Position numbers and translations under genes: made by a program
Part shown: one piece after another, positions 18,859-28,926 of the stretch
How the letters are laid out: each line of letters begins with the position of its first letter
Position numbering within the stretch: the stretch's first letter is position 1
Notes under the pieces: generated by a model
Database searches by the model: none
What the model was told of the DNA's origin: nothing
Seen by the model: only the letters and a program-made list of their open reading frames with translations
Origin: Lewinellaceae bacterium
GTDB taxonomy: Bacteria > Bacteroidota > Bacteroidia > Chitinophagales > Saprospiraceae
Direction: 5' to 3'
Assembly: GCA_020636225.1 (NCBI GenBank)
Contig: JACJYI010000002.1
Coordinates: 682,001-746,000 of the forward strand
DNA: 64,000 nt

Positions 18859-21800
18859 TCAAAGGCGGATCAAAGATACATTCCCGCGTTTGGTGAATAC
18901 CTGACCATCATAACATCTGGCTTCCAGATAGTAGCCGAAGACGTCACTACCAAGATCCTTTCCCTTGTAAGTCCCGTCCCAGCCTACCTGCTGATCAGTG
19001 GTGGAAAAGACCAGGTTGCCCCAGCGGTCATAGATCATGAAGACCATCTCGTCGATAAATGCACCTCGTACATACAGCCGATCATTGACCTGGTCATCAT
19101 TGGGCGTAAAGGTGTTGGGGACAAAGATGTAAGGGTCATCACAAATGGGGGTTGCCACGGTGATGGTGACCTGGGCAGAAGCCGAACAGCCCCTGTCATC
19201 CGTAAAATAGACGGTATAGGTCGTCGTGGAGTCTGGAGTAGCCACCGGATTCGGAATGCCCGCATCTGTTAATGTTTCCACAGGCACCCAGCTGTACGAC
19301 CACCCGGGGAATGGGGTTGCCATAAGCTGACTGGACTGCCCGGGAATGATCACAGGTGGGGTGGCATTGACAGACAAGGACGGAGACTGATCGACACTCC
19401 AGACCCAGGCGGATACTGAAGACACACACCCCCAGCTGTTCGAACCTGAAACTGACAGTTCGTAGGATTCACCTCCGAATAACCGGATGCGATTCGTTCC
19501 AGGGATCAATTCCCATTCTCCGGTTCCTGACCAGGAAAGCATCAGGCCAGTCGTATCCCCTTGGATCTGTAGATCCAACTCCAGGGTATCGCCCGGACAG
19601 ATGGACAGAGTATCTGGCAGCAGTAGGTCAAGGAAGGAGGATTGAACATTGAAAGAATCAACCGCCGTACAGCCCTGCTGGTCCTTGAACAGAAGATAGA
19701 AATCCATCATTGGGTAGACGGGATAGAGAATCTGGTTGCCCTGGATCAGCAGATTCGTCAGCTGTGGATCACTATACCAGGAGACGGATACTGAAGAGGG
19801 AACAATCGCTTTCAGAAAAGCCAGGCTATCACAGATCAGGGTATCCGGAGGGATCTGATAGTTGGGAAGGGGAAGAACATCTACTTGAACCTCTCCACTG
19901 AAGGAACATGTATCCGGATTGGTATACCCGACTGTGACCATGTACGTCGTCGACTGCACAGGTGATGCCCAGGGGGAGACCACCATTGAAGCGGACAAAC
20001 TGGAATCAGGTGACCACAGGTAGGAATAACCCGGATAGCCGCCAATGTTCAATTGGATGGAATCTCCGGGACAGATCTGATATTCCTCATCCAGATCCAA
20101 CTCGATCACGGGAATGACCACCGTCTTGTCCAACGTATCCACACAACCATTCTCTGAAATGGCGATCAACCGGATGGCCAATTGCTCGGACGCATACACA
20201 GTCCATTCCGCATTCAGTGAGTCACTCGCAGGAATCCCATTGACCAACCAATGAAATTGAAGGAAGGTGGAACTGTCATTCACGGACAAATTGCTCAGAG
20301 ATATGGTAGCTGTATCCGAACAAGCCTGATATTCCCAGGAAAAATCCAGGTCGATCGGAGGCATGCCCAGGGTCACATTCCGGGAGATCGTATCCAAACA
20401 TCCTCCGGGAACATCGATATAGGTTGTCACGGTATAGGTTCCTGGTCCTGAATAGGTAAACTCTGGAGAGCCCCCTTGTCCGACGATCCCCGGTTGGGCA
20501 GGGTCGCCAAAATCCCACTCATAGCCGAATGCTCCGGGTACATCCAGATGGAAAAGCACATGAAAGTCAGCACAAGTTGTCCAGGTCAGGGAGAGCGGGC
20601 CGGAACTGGTATCCAGGACGGCCACGAACATGCTGTCAATGCCGGTACAACCATACTGGTTGGTGGCTTCCGCTGTAACCTTATACTCCCCGGGAAGAGT
20701 GGGGCCAAACGTGACGGGATTGGAGGTGTTCCCTCCAGGAAAGAGTCCCAAAGGAGTCCAATTGATGACGACCAGTGTATCCGAAGGATCCGGGAAAAGC
20801 GCGATGATGGTGGAGGTCCCCGGAGGACACAGGACCAGGGTATCCGGAAGAATCACTTCCATGGACTGATTGATCACAAACACGCTATCCTCCACCGTAC
20901 AACCGGTGGAATCTGATGCGAAAAGATAGACCCACTGATCGCCCTCAACGGTCAGCCATCCGGGATTTCCTGTTGTCAAGGTATCCGAGAATTCCGGATC
21001 TGAACTCCAAATGATCTCCACAGGCCGATCCGTAGTGGCCTCCAGCCAGAAAGGATTGGAACAGATCACCGTATCCGGAGGCACGTCGAGCTGAATGGGA
21101 GGGCTGACTTCCACGCCCACCATCTTCTCCCCCTTGCAGATCCCGTTCATGGAAGTGGTCTTCAGGGTATAGACGATACTGGTATCCGGAAACGCCAGCG
21201 GGTTTCGCTGTTTCGGATTGGAGAGGAAGAGATTCGGTGACCAGGTGTAATTCAGGTTGGGTCCAAAATCAGGAAGTGGGTTCAATCCAATAGTGTCCCC
21301 CAGGCAGATCCGCCAGGTGGTATCGGGCCAGGGAAGCACGGCCAACTGAACCGGGAAAATGATTCGGGAGGTATCCTTGCAACCATTCTCAGCAGTGACG
21401 ACCAGGTTCAGGATCCAGATCCCGGAGGTATCGATGAAGAATGTCGGAAACTGCTCACTTTCCGTGTAGGATTTCCCATTGCCTGTCAATGTCCAGGCCC
21501 ATTGTACGATCTGGGAAATGGTATCTGTCGACTGATCGATCACCGACAGGGTCAGAGAATCTTCACAGAAAGGGAAATTGTAGTCAAAATCAGCCAGAAT
21601 GGAAAGCCGCTCAACCCGGATGACCTGAATAAAGGTATCCACACATTTGTCGCCCGGCTCGGCGATCATCATCACCGTATAATACCCGCTATCCGGGTAG
21701 GTATAGGAAGGATTGAACTCGGTGGACGTGGCACTCAGGTCATTCTCCACGTTGAAGTACCAGAGAAAACTGTCGGCATTCGCACTGATGTTGTTGAATT

Positions 21801-22719
21801 TGACGGTCAACCCGCAATTCACCTCAGGCGTGGCGAATCCAGCCACAGTCATCCCACAAATGCCCACATTATACTGGAAATCCCGTCGTGTAGAAGAGAT
21901 GACTTCATCATCGCGGTATTCATCCGCGCAGATCCCGACGACGAATTGTCCAATGGTACTCGGCACACCGGAGAGAAGCCCGCTGGACGGATCGATGGCC
22001 AATGGCACACCGCCCATCACATTGTTCAGATTGTAGGGAGGATCCCTCCAGACCACCTCCGGATAAGGCGGAGCAACGGGAGGAACGGGTTGCGGAACCT
22101 GCAGGGTTCCACCCTTCAATGGGGTACAGAGACGATACACAATGGAATCACCTTCAACATCCGCTGCCGAATGGTCAAATTCGATCGGTTCGTTTACACA
22201 GATATAGATAGGCGGCCACTCCTTGAATACCGGACTGCTATTACAACCCAGGAGAGCATCTTCGGAAATATAGATGCTGAATGTCGCCCCTGTACTGTCC
22301 GGCGATTCCAGGTTGAGGATCGTCATGTTCCGGCAGCATCGCTGGTAAACCAGGGTGTATCCACCGGGGCTGGCATCAAGACTGACCGTATCCCGGTAGG
22401 TAGAGGTATGGACACAGGCATTGGGTGGCAGAACAAAGCACTCACCGGTCAGTGTTGGCTTCAGGGTATCATCGGCGACATAGGGAATCTGTAGATGGTG
22501 AATCAGTTTGCCATTGGCATCAAATACTCCGACCGATGCAGGGTTATCAAAAAAAGGCACCCCGTTAAAGCAATCCCGGTACACGGTCAGGACCACCTCA
22601 TACTGCTGGTTCCCCAGACAGCGATAATTCATCTCTCCACCGACGATATGTGTGGCATTGGCAGGAACCCACAGCCCCGACAGGAATCCCAGAACAACGA
22701 CAATCTGAAGTGCTTTCAT
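18859..22719 (-). CDS. Giant secreted PKD/Ig-like protein with T9SS type B C-terminal domain
   Basis: 1,286 residues from the ATG at 22719, which gives a signal peptide ending near ANATHIVGGE. The N-terminal 310 residues are a conserved Bacteroidota module (THIVGGEMNYRC, YQRCCRN, FDHSAADVEGDS, TIGQFVVGICADEYRD, FQYNV). PKD-like domains follow (YEWDFGDP, FTYSGPGTYTVTTY) and the protein ends in a type B CTD (IFVPNTFTPNDDQVND, YDRWGN, WDGTYKG). It is the last gene of the four-gene operon from 29949 and a tandem paralog of the gene before it. A large cell-surface protein exported by T9SS is the best reading; the ligand is unknown. Confidence 0.9.
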   Translation of the reverse strand: MKALQIVVVLGFLSGLWVPANATHIVGGEMNYRCLGNQQYEVVLTVYRDCFNGVPFFDNPASVGVFDANGKLIHHLQIPYVADDTLKPTLTGECFVLPPNACVHTSTYRDTVSLDASPGGYTLVYQRCCRNMTILNLESPDSTGATFSIYISEDALLGCNSSPVFKEWPPIYICVNEPIEFDHSAADVEGDSIVYRLCTPLKGGTLQVPQPVPPVAPPYPEVVWRDPPYNLNNVMGGVPLAIDPSSGLLSGVPSTIGQFVVGICADEYRDDEVISSTRRDFQYNVGICGMTVAGFATPEVNCGLTVKFNNISANADSFLWYFNVENDLSATSTEFNPSYTYPDSGYYTVMMIAEPGDKCVDTFIQVIRVERLSILADFDYNFPFCEDSLTLSVIDQSTDTISQIVQWAWTLTGNGKSYTESEQFPTFFIDTSGIWILNLVVTAENGCKDTSRIIFPVQLAVLPWPDTTWRICLGDTIGLNPLPDFGPNLNYTWSPNLFLSNPKQRNPLAFPDTSIVYTLKTTSMNGICKGEKMVGVEVSPPIQLDVPPDTVICSNPFWLEATTDRPVEIIWSSDPEFSDTLTTGNPGWLTVEGDQWVYLFASDSTGCTVEDSVFVINQSMEVILPDTLVLCPPGTSTIIALFPDPSDTLVVINWTPLGLFPGGNTSNPVTFGPTLPGEYKVTAEATNQYGCTGIDSMFVAVLDTSSGPLSLTWTTCADFHVLFHLDVPGAFGYEWDFGDPAQPGIVGQGGSPEFTYSGPGTYTVTTYIDVPGGCLDTISRNVTLGMPPIDLDFSWEYQACSDTATISLSNLSVNDSSTFLQFHWLVNGIPASDSLNAEWTVYASEQLAIRLIAISENGCVDTLDKTVVIPVIELDLDEEYQICPGDSIQLNIGGYPGYSYLWSPDSSLSASMVVSPWASPVQSTTYMVTVGYTNPDTCSFSGEVQVDVLPLPNYQIPPDTLICDSLAFLKAIVPSSVSVSWYSDPQLTNLLIQGNQILYPVYPMMDFYLLFKDQQGCTAVDSFNVQSSFLDLLLPDTLSICPGDTLELDLQIQGDTTGLMLSWSGTGEWELIPGTNRIRLFGGESYELSVSGSNSWGCVSSVSAWVWSVDQSPSLSVNATPPVIIPGQSSQLMATPFPGWSYSWVPVETLTDAGIPNPVATPDSTTTYTVYFTDDRGCSASAQVTITVATPICDDPYIFVPNTFTPNDDQVNDRLYVRGAFIDEMVFMIYDRWGNLVFSTTDQQVGWDGTYKGKDLGSDVFGYYLEARCYDGQVFTKRGNVSLIRL

Positions 22720-22734
22720 ATGCTTGTAAGATAG

Positions 22735-22770
22735 CACAAGCGGACAAAACGCTGGTCCTGTCCGCTTGTG
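22735..22770 (-). promoter_or_regulatory. Intercistronic hairpin between the two type B CTD paralogs
   Basis: Perfect 12-base arms CACAAGCGGACA (22735-22746) and TGTCCGCTTGTG (22759-22770) flank a 12-base loop. In the - strand mRNA the hairpin lies between the stop of the upstream gene (22807) and the next start (22719). It has no T-run after it, so it looks more like an mRNA-stability or translation element than a full terminator. Its core shares AAGCGGAC with the terminator at 17906. Confidence 0.6.
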
Positions 22771-22806
22771 AATTGCTGGTATTCTGCCTGAGTGCCCGGA
22801 GGTGCA

Positions 22807-25800
22807 CTATTGCCGGAGCAAGGTCACATTGCCACGCTTGAAAAACTCTTCTCCGCCAAAACATCTCACCTTGAGATAATAGCCAAAGACATCGGTCCTG
22901 AGCTTTTCTCCCTTGTAGAAGCCATCCCAGCCGATACTCTTGTCATGGCTCTCAAAGACCTTCTCACCCCATCGGTTGTAGAGATAGAATTCCATTTCAT
23001 CAATATAGAATCCTCTGACGTACAGGATGTCGTTAATGCCATCTCCATTCGGTGTAAAGGTGTTCGGCACGAAAATATAGGGATCATCGCAAATTCGAGT
23101 CCGCACATAGACAATGGTGGTATCCATCCCCATACAACCAAGGGCATCCGTTACTTTCAACGTATAGATCGTTGTGCTATCCGGCGTAGCAACGGGTGTT
23201 GCTGAAGACGGATCATCCAGTGTCTCTGGTGGGAACCACAGATAATTGACCATGGCCGGTGTCGTTCCGATCAACTGGCTGGATCCGCCCATCAGGATCT
23301 CATATGGGTCTGAGGTCGCCTCCACAGGAATGACATAAAACAAGTGCTCAATGAAGATGGTGTCCGTCTCCATCCAACCGAATGGCCCATTTTTCTTGAC
23401 CAGGACATATTCGAGGATGGACGTAGGGATGCACACTTCCGGTCCGATGGCGAGGGTGTCACCATCCGGCGTGCACCAGACAAGGGTCAATTCTCCATCA
23501 CAGTCATCTACGGCAACGCATACTGTATCCAGACAGGTGACGATCTCCTCGATCAGATCGCAGGGAAACTCACAAAGGTCTATTACGACATCAATGGTAT
23601 CCAGAATGACACAGGTATCGCCATTGGGCTGAAAGGCCAACACCGTAACGGTGAGCTCACCATCAGAGTCCGGACAAATGGTCGGATTGGGAGTCCCCTG
23701 TCCATCCACGACCCAGCTCTCCGGCAGCCAGGTATAGGTCCAGGAAGGATCCCCGTTGGCATTCACCTGGAAACAACTGTCCTGACACACGGTCCATTCA
23801 TCATCCAGTTCCAGATCGAATACCTCAATCTCGATGGATAGAAACGCCGTGTCCGTGCACTTGTCATCCCAGGTCACGACCAGGGTCACATCGATCGTTT
23901 GTGATTCGTCAACCGTGAGGACCGGATTCTGCTCGGTGGATGTGCCCAGATTCCCGAACGTCCAGAACCAACCGGTCACCTGGCCATAGGTGGATGCTTC
24001 ATTGCCGAAGAATTGGATCGCTGAAGGGACCCCGCAAAGAGCAACATCATAGGTAAAACTCGCCTCATTGACCGGTAATTCCAACGGCAGCTCCTTGGTG
24101 AGGGTATCATTCTGAGGACAAACCCCGGTTTCACTCGTCCAAAGCGTGACGACATACAAGCCCGAGTCAGGATAGGTATAGGTGGGGTTGCTCAATGTCG
24201 AGGTATCCTGTTCCGTCGTCAGATCGCCAAAATCCCAATGGAGATCCGTGATATTGGAACTCTGATCGAAAAAGTCGACCATCAATCCGTCACAGTAGAC
24301 ATCCCAGGCAAAGTCAAGCTGTTTGGTGGAGTCATTGACCTCCACAAGCACCTGGTCATCCAGGATGCAGAGCCCAACCGTGTCGGTCAAGGTCAGGGTG
24401 TACAGGGTGGTGGTGCTGGGGAATGCCAGTGGGTTCGGAGCGGTGGCATCATCCAGGGTCGCAGAAGGCATCCAAACGTATACCAGATTGGGATCAGCTC
24501 CGGGATTGAGGTAGACACTGTCTCCCTGACAGATCCGAATGGTGTCCGGAAGATCGGGATCGGGAATGATGTTCACCTGCAGTGTATCACAAATGGTCGA
24601 CGCGCAGGAATCCGTTTTCAGGATGGCACAGATGTACAACAGAGCAGATTCCGTCAACACCAGCTCGATCTGATCGCCCATGCCAACATAGACACTATCC
24701 GGCGCGGTGACCTCCCAGCAAATGGTGATATCCGGAGGAATACTGTCCAGGGTGGTGGCAATGACGATCGAATCCGTACACTCGGGAATGGAGGAAACGA
24801 TATTGATTTCAGGCAATTCCCCGATCACCATGATATTGGCCATCTTCTGGACAGTGCACAGACCTGTGGAGTCAGTCACATCGACGGTATAGTCAGTTGA
24901 TGTGGTGACCAGGATCTCGGGGTTCGGATCGGTCACTGAACCGAGGATACCCGTTGGCGGTGACCAGGTATAGAACAATTGCGGATCAAAGTTCGGATTG
25001 AGGTGGGTCGTCTCCAGATAACACAGATTGACCGTATCCGTGATCAGGTCCGGTACATCCAGGATGTTCAGTTGGAAGGTATCCAGGATCGCTGCCTTAC
25101 ATCCATTGGCGGATTCGACATCCAGACGGACGATCACTTCCGTGGAAGTCGTGAAGGTCCATTGATTCTGCTGGTTGGTAAAAGTGATCACTGGCCCCGA
25201 CTCAGGTGTAATGGTCCAGTCCCAGGTCACGATCGGACTGATCGGATCAACAGATCCATCATTGAACAGGACGATCAGGGAATCCTCGCAGATGGGGACT
25301 TGAAGATCGATCCCCACCTCAATGGAATTCTTTTGCAGGAAGATGGTCTGATAGGTGGTATCAGAGCAGAACTGGCCCTGGCGGGCGATCAGCATCACGG
25401 TATAGAATCCGGTCGAATCCGGATAGGTATAGAACGGTTCAAACGAGGAGGATGTATCTGCCGTCGTGGTCGGATCGCCAAAATCCCAGAAATAGGAGGA
25501 TGCATTCTGTGAGGCATTCCCGAAGGCCACCTGAAAATCATCACACTGGACGGTGTCTGCCAGACTAATCTCGGCCTTGGTCACCACGCAGGGGACCACG
25601 TTGTATTGAAAATCCCTGAAGCTTTCCGCAAAGAGTTCACCATTCCGGTATTCCTTGACCTTTACACCGACAACAAACTGCCCAATGGTATTGGGGATAC
25701 CGAACATCATACCGGTTACCGGATCGATGGTCAGGGGAAACCCTCCCATCAGGTTGCTCAGGTTATACGGAGGATCGATCCAGGTCACCTCTTCATAGGG

Positions 25801-26472
25801 TGGCGGGAGTGCCGGAATAGGCTGCGGGTTGGTGATGTATACCCCTCCCGTGTACGGCGTGAACAGTTCATAGGCCAGTGAATCCCCGTCCGGGTCCGTT
25901 GCCGAATGATCGAAAATGAGAGGTTCATTCGCGCAGACGTAGATCGGAGGGTCATTGGTGAAATCCGGGGCACTGTTGCAGCTTTTCAGGGCATCTTCGG
26001 GGATATTCACAAAATAGGTTGCCCCCGTCTTCAGTGGTTCTACGATGTTCTGGATAGTGGCATTCCGACAGCAACGTTGGTAGGCGATGGTATACCCCCC
26101 GGGCTTGAGCGGCAGGTTGACGATCTCCTTGTACTGGGTGACCCGAACACAGATATCCGGAAGAGCCAGAAAACAGGGATCCGTCTGCTCGATGGTGTCG
26201 ATCTTGTTGCTTAGATCCATTCGAATGGTATCCACCGGGATGCCATCAGCATCATAGACCCCCAGCCATGCCGGATCATCGTAGGGCGCTTGTCCCAGGC
26301 GGCAGTCCGTAAAGACGGTCAGGATGATCTCATAATTGTTATTCCCCAGGCAATTGTAATGCAGTGATCCCCCGACAATGTGAGTGGCGAATCCGTTGTG
26401 GGCCCCCACCAGGAAAAACAAACCCAGGAATAACAAGCGATAAAACCTCATCAATTTCATAGTCCTCATCAT
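22807..26472 (-). CDS. Giant secreted PKD-domain protein with T9SS type B C-terminal domain (paralog of 18859-22719)
   Basis: 1,221 residues. The signal peptide ends near GFATHIVGGS. The N-terminal module matches the downstream paralog motif by motif (THIVGG, YQRCCRN, FDHSATDPDGDS, TIGQFVVGV, RDFQYNV). PKD domains carry the YFWDFGDP and FYTYPDSTGFYTVML signatures. A Cys/Asp-rich region lies before the type B CTD (IFVPNTFTPNGDGIND, YNRWGE, WDGFYKG, GNVTLLRQ). The gene begins 9 bases after the PorE-like gene ends, so it is in its operon. Start codons at 26472 and 26469 are equally usable. Probably an adhesin or surface filament subunit. Confidence 0.9.
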   Translation of the reverse strand: MMRTMKLMRFYRLLFLGLFFLVGAHNGFATHIVGGSLHYNCLGNNNYEIILTVFTDCRLGQAPYDDPAWLGVYDADGIPVDTIRMDLSNKIDTIEQTDPCFLALPDICVRVTQYKEIVNLPLKPGGYTIAYQRCCRNATIQNIVEPLKTGATYFVNIPEDALKSCNSAPDFTNDPPIYVCANEPLIFDHSATDPDGDSLAYELFTPYTGGVYITNPQPIPALPPPYEEVTWIDPPYNLSNLMGGFPLTIDPVTGMMFGIPNTIGQFVVGVKVKEYRNGELFAESFRDFQYNVVPCVVTKAEISLADTVQCDDFQVAFGNASQNASSYFWDFGDPTTTADTSSSFEPFYTYPDSTGFYTVMLIARQGQFCSDTTYQTIFLQKNSIEVGIDLQVPICEDSLIVLFNDGSVDPISPIVTWDWTITPESGPVITFTNQQNQWTFTTSTEVIVRLDVESANGCKAAILDTFQLNILDVPDLITDTVNLCYLETTHLNPNFDPQLFYTWSPPTGILGSVTDPNPEILVTTSTDYTVDVTDSTGLCTVQKMANIMVIGELPEINIVSSIPECTDSIVIATTLDSIPPDITICWEVTAPDSVYVGMGDQIELVLTESALLYICAILKTDSCASTICDTLQVNIIPDPDLPDTIRICQGDSVYLNPGADPNLVYVWMPSATLDDATAPNPLAFPSTTTLYTLTLTDTVGLCILDDQVLVEVNDSTKQLDFAWDVYCDGLMVDFFDQSSNITDLHWDFGDLTTEQDTSTLSNPTYTYPDSGLYVVTLWTSETGVCPQNDTLTKELPLELPVNEASFTYDVALCGVPSAIQFFGNEASTYGQVTGWFWTFGNLGTSTEQNPVLTVDESQTIDVTLVVTWDDKCTDTAFLSIEIEVFDLELDDEWTVCQDSCFQVNANGDPSWTYTWLPESWVVDGQGTPNPTICPDSDGELTVTVLAFQPNGDTCVILDTIDVVIDLCEFPCDLIEEIVTCLDTVCVAVDDCDGELTLVWCTPDGDTLAIGPEVCIPTSILEYVLVKKNGPFGWMETDTIFIEHLFYVIPVEATSDPYEILMGGSSQLIGTTPAMVNYLWFPPETLDDPSSATPVATPDSTTIYTLKVTDALGCMGMDTTIVYVRTRICDDPYIFVPNTFTPNGDGINDILYVRGFYIDEMEFYLYNRWGEKVFESHDKSIGWDGFYKGEKLRTDVFGYYLKVRCFGGEEFFKRGNVTLLRQ

Positions 26473-26481
26473 GGGATGTGA

Positions 26482-28908
26482 TTACTTGTTGTCTACAATG
26501 ACCTTGATAATCTCCGCCCTGCGCTCAAATGCCGCTTCCACAGAATAGATCGACATCCGCTCATCCTGGAGATCATCACTGACAGACGAATCTGCCCTTT
26601 CTTCACCGTAGGAGATATCCTCAAACACCAGCTGACCGGATTTCACATAAGGCTTGAACACCTGGTCCTGATATGCCATCATATAGTTCCGAATGCTCAC
26701 CGCCCGGCGATACCCGAGCAGCTTGTTGTATCGCGTTGCGGCCCTCGGACTGCAATATCCTTCCAATGTCACGGTCACGGTTGCACCGTTCTGCAGATCC
26801 GAAAGCAAGGTCTCACAGAAGTATTCCAGATTCTTCAAACCAGCCTTGATGGTATCGGCAAAGAACCTCTCCATCCGGGCGCCCATCTGCTTTTTGACAT
26901 CCGGGGCCAGATCATCCATGTATTCCCGCACGTATTCATCCTTTCGCTGCAGGTAAGGCTCCACGGTCTCTTCATATGACACATTCGTGGATTTGGTGAA
27001 CATCCGTCTGCCCGGGATGTCATTATCAAAGAAGACCTGCAATGGGGTCATCTCCGGCAGGCGAAGTCTCCTCAGATACAGGTTCTGAAGGAATCGGCCA
27101 TTGTCCGGCACTTCCATGGTATTGAATGTGGCCAGGGTATCCGCATAGCCCAAATGGGAAGCGACCAGCTTGTACTGTCGGGCGGGACGGATGCCAAAGA
27201 GGAAGTCATTCCCCTCAGGATTGGTGTATTCCTTGACGAGGACTGGCGATGCCGGATCCGTCACATCCAGCAACTGAACCCGGCAATTGTTGAGCGGGTT
27301 CTTCTTGGCCACATCGAACGTGTAGACGTCCAGCTGTAATTTCTCCGGCGTCAGGAAAAGATCTTTCTTGATCGGACCGACCACGCTGAGATCGTAGGTA
27401 TCAAAATCAAGGGTATCCGGCAGGAACCCGGGCTTCTCACCGATCAGTCTGTACTGACGCATCCGGTTCAACGGGAATTCCTGTGTACTCAGGAGGGGGT
27501 CAATCTTGGTATCCACCAGTTCCCACTGATCGTTATTCCAGACATACAATGAGATCGATGTGCCGGGAAGGGCTGTATTGTCCAGTCTGTTGAAGGCGTT
27601 TGCCAGCAAGAGCACGGGTTTCTTGTCGATCGCACGATAGATATCATTGCAACAGGCCTGCAATTCGGGATCGATGTACTTTGCCCCACCCGATTCGCGA
27701 TTCGATGCCAGATAGATGTATTCACCATCATCACTGGTCACGAAATAGATGTCATTGTATCCGGAGTTGAAGGGAATGGGCAATGCCTGAACCTCTCCCC
27801 ATTGACCATCACGGTAGGACACAGAGTAGATATCATACCCACCCAAACGCAAACGGCCTTCCGAACTGAAATAGAGGGTTTGGGACGGTGCGTGGTAAAA
27901 GGGAGAAATATCCGCTTCCGGGGTATTGACGGCCTTGGCATTCACGGGTGCACCGAATCCACCACCAGCGGTCAGTTCAGACATCCAGATATCCATCTTG
28001 CCCTGTCCGCCAGGTGCATCAGAGGTATAGAACAGTACCTCCTTTCCATCAGGAAAACGTGCGAAAGCCGGCTGAGATGATGAATATCCGGGCACATTAA
28101 TCTGATCCGGCAGTTTTTTCGCCGGGCTCCATCCAAGGTCGGTCTTCTCCGTGTAAAACAGATCGCAGTGATAATCCGTCACATTGACATTGTGACAGAT
28201 CGAATAGAACATGCGATGGAGCTCCGGGTCAAATGCGGTATGGGCAATGTGGGTATTGCCCTCTACCATTTGCATGCGAAGCAGCTGCCCGATCTCGTCG
28301 TTGGCGGTTTCATATAACCTGGACAGGAGGATTTCTGACTTCTGCTCCTTGCTTTCCAACGGAAAATTCAGGCTGGAATAAAACAATGTATCACCAATCT
28401 TGACCGGTGCGAATTCAGAAAACTCGGTATTGATCCCGATGTTCACCAGTTCGATATCGACCTTGTTCTGCTGGGCCGTCATGGCATACCGACAATTCTC
28501 GATGTCAGCCGCGCAGGTCCTGGACTTGTCTGCACGCCAGGAATCATACTTCTCATATAATTGAATGGCCTCCTGGTATTTCCCAAGGTTCTGCTTGATC
28601 CCTGCGAGGTACATGGCTGCTTCAGGGAACGTCGCACCTGCATCCTTGTCGACCACCATCTGATAATGTTTTTCAGCCAGCAGGTAGCTGTTGTACAATC
28701 TGGCCGCCTCGGCAGTCTTGTACTGGACATCAATCTCATCCGGCCAGGCGTCGGCAACCGTCTTGTAATACGTCAGTGCCGCATGATAATTCTTCTGGGC
28801 GAAAGCCAGGTCGGCCGCACTGAGGTACTGCCGCTTGGTTTGGGCTGAGAGATCGCCCAACCCAACGAACAGGATCATGAAGGTAATGCAGGAGAGGAGC
28901 GCACGCAT
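26482..28908 (-). CDS. PorE-like OmpA-family protein with TPR and PD40 propeller (T9SS accessory)
   Basis: 808 residues from the ATG at 28908; the frame extends six codons upstream to a TTG. The order is signal peptide (to about LSAQ), TPR repeats (about 25-140), a PD40/WD40-like beta-propeller (about 165-420; FYSSLNFP, DGKEVLFYTSD, QTLYFSSEG, DGEYIYLASNR), carboxypeptidase-regulatory-like domains, and a C-terminal OmpA-like domain (GYCSPRAATRYNKLLGYRRA). This architecture matches PorE, which links T9SS to peptidoglycan. The Asp normally in the OmpA GHTD motif is absent, so peptidoglycan binding may be altered. It sits directly after PorP/SprF and before two type B CTD genes. Confidence 0.85.
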   Translation of the reverse strand: MRALLSCITFMILFVGLGDLSAQTKRQYLSAADLAFAQKNYHAALTYYKTVADAWPDEIDVQYKTAEAARLYNSYLLAEKHYQMVVDKDAGATFPEAAMYLAGIKQNLGKYQEAIQLYEKYDSWRADKSRTCAADIENCRYAMTAQQNKVDIELVNIGINTEFSEFAPVKIGDTLFYSSLNFPLESKEQKSEILLSRLYETANDEIGQLLRMQMVEGNTHIAHTAFDPELHRMFYSICHNVNVTDYHCDLFYTEKTDLGWSPAKKLPDQINVPGYSSSQPAFARFPDGKEVLFYTSDAPGGQGKMDIWMSELTAGGGFGAPVNAKAVNTPEADISPFYHAPSQTLYFSSEGRLRLGGYDIYSVSYRDGQWGEVQALPIPFNSGYNDIYFVTSDDGEYIYLASNRESGGAKYIDPELQACCNDIYRAIDKKPVLLLANAFNRLDNTALPGTSISLYVWNNDQWELVDTKIDPLLSTQEFPLNRMRQYRLIGEKPGFLPDTLDFDTYDLSVVGPIKKDLFLTPEKLQLDVYTFDVAKKNPLNNCRVQLLDVTDPASPVLVKEYTNPEGNDFLFGIRPARQYKLVASHLGYADTLATFNTMEVPDNGRFLQNLYLRRLRLPEMTPLQVFFDNDIPGRRMFTKSTNVSYEETVEPYLQRKDEYVREYMDDLAPDVKKQMGARMERFFADTIKAGLKNLEYFCETLLSDLQNGATVTVTLEGYCSPRAATRYNKLLGYRRAVSIRNYMMAYQDQVFKPYVKSGQLVFEDISYGEERADSSVSDDLQDERMSIYSVEAAFERRAEIIKVIVDNK

Positions 28909-28926
28909 GAAGAGGGGGTTAATCAA

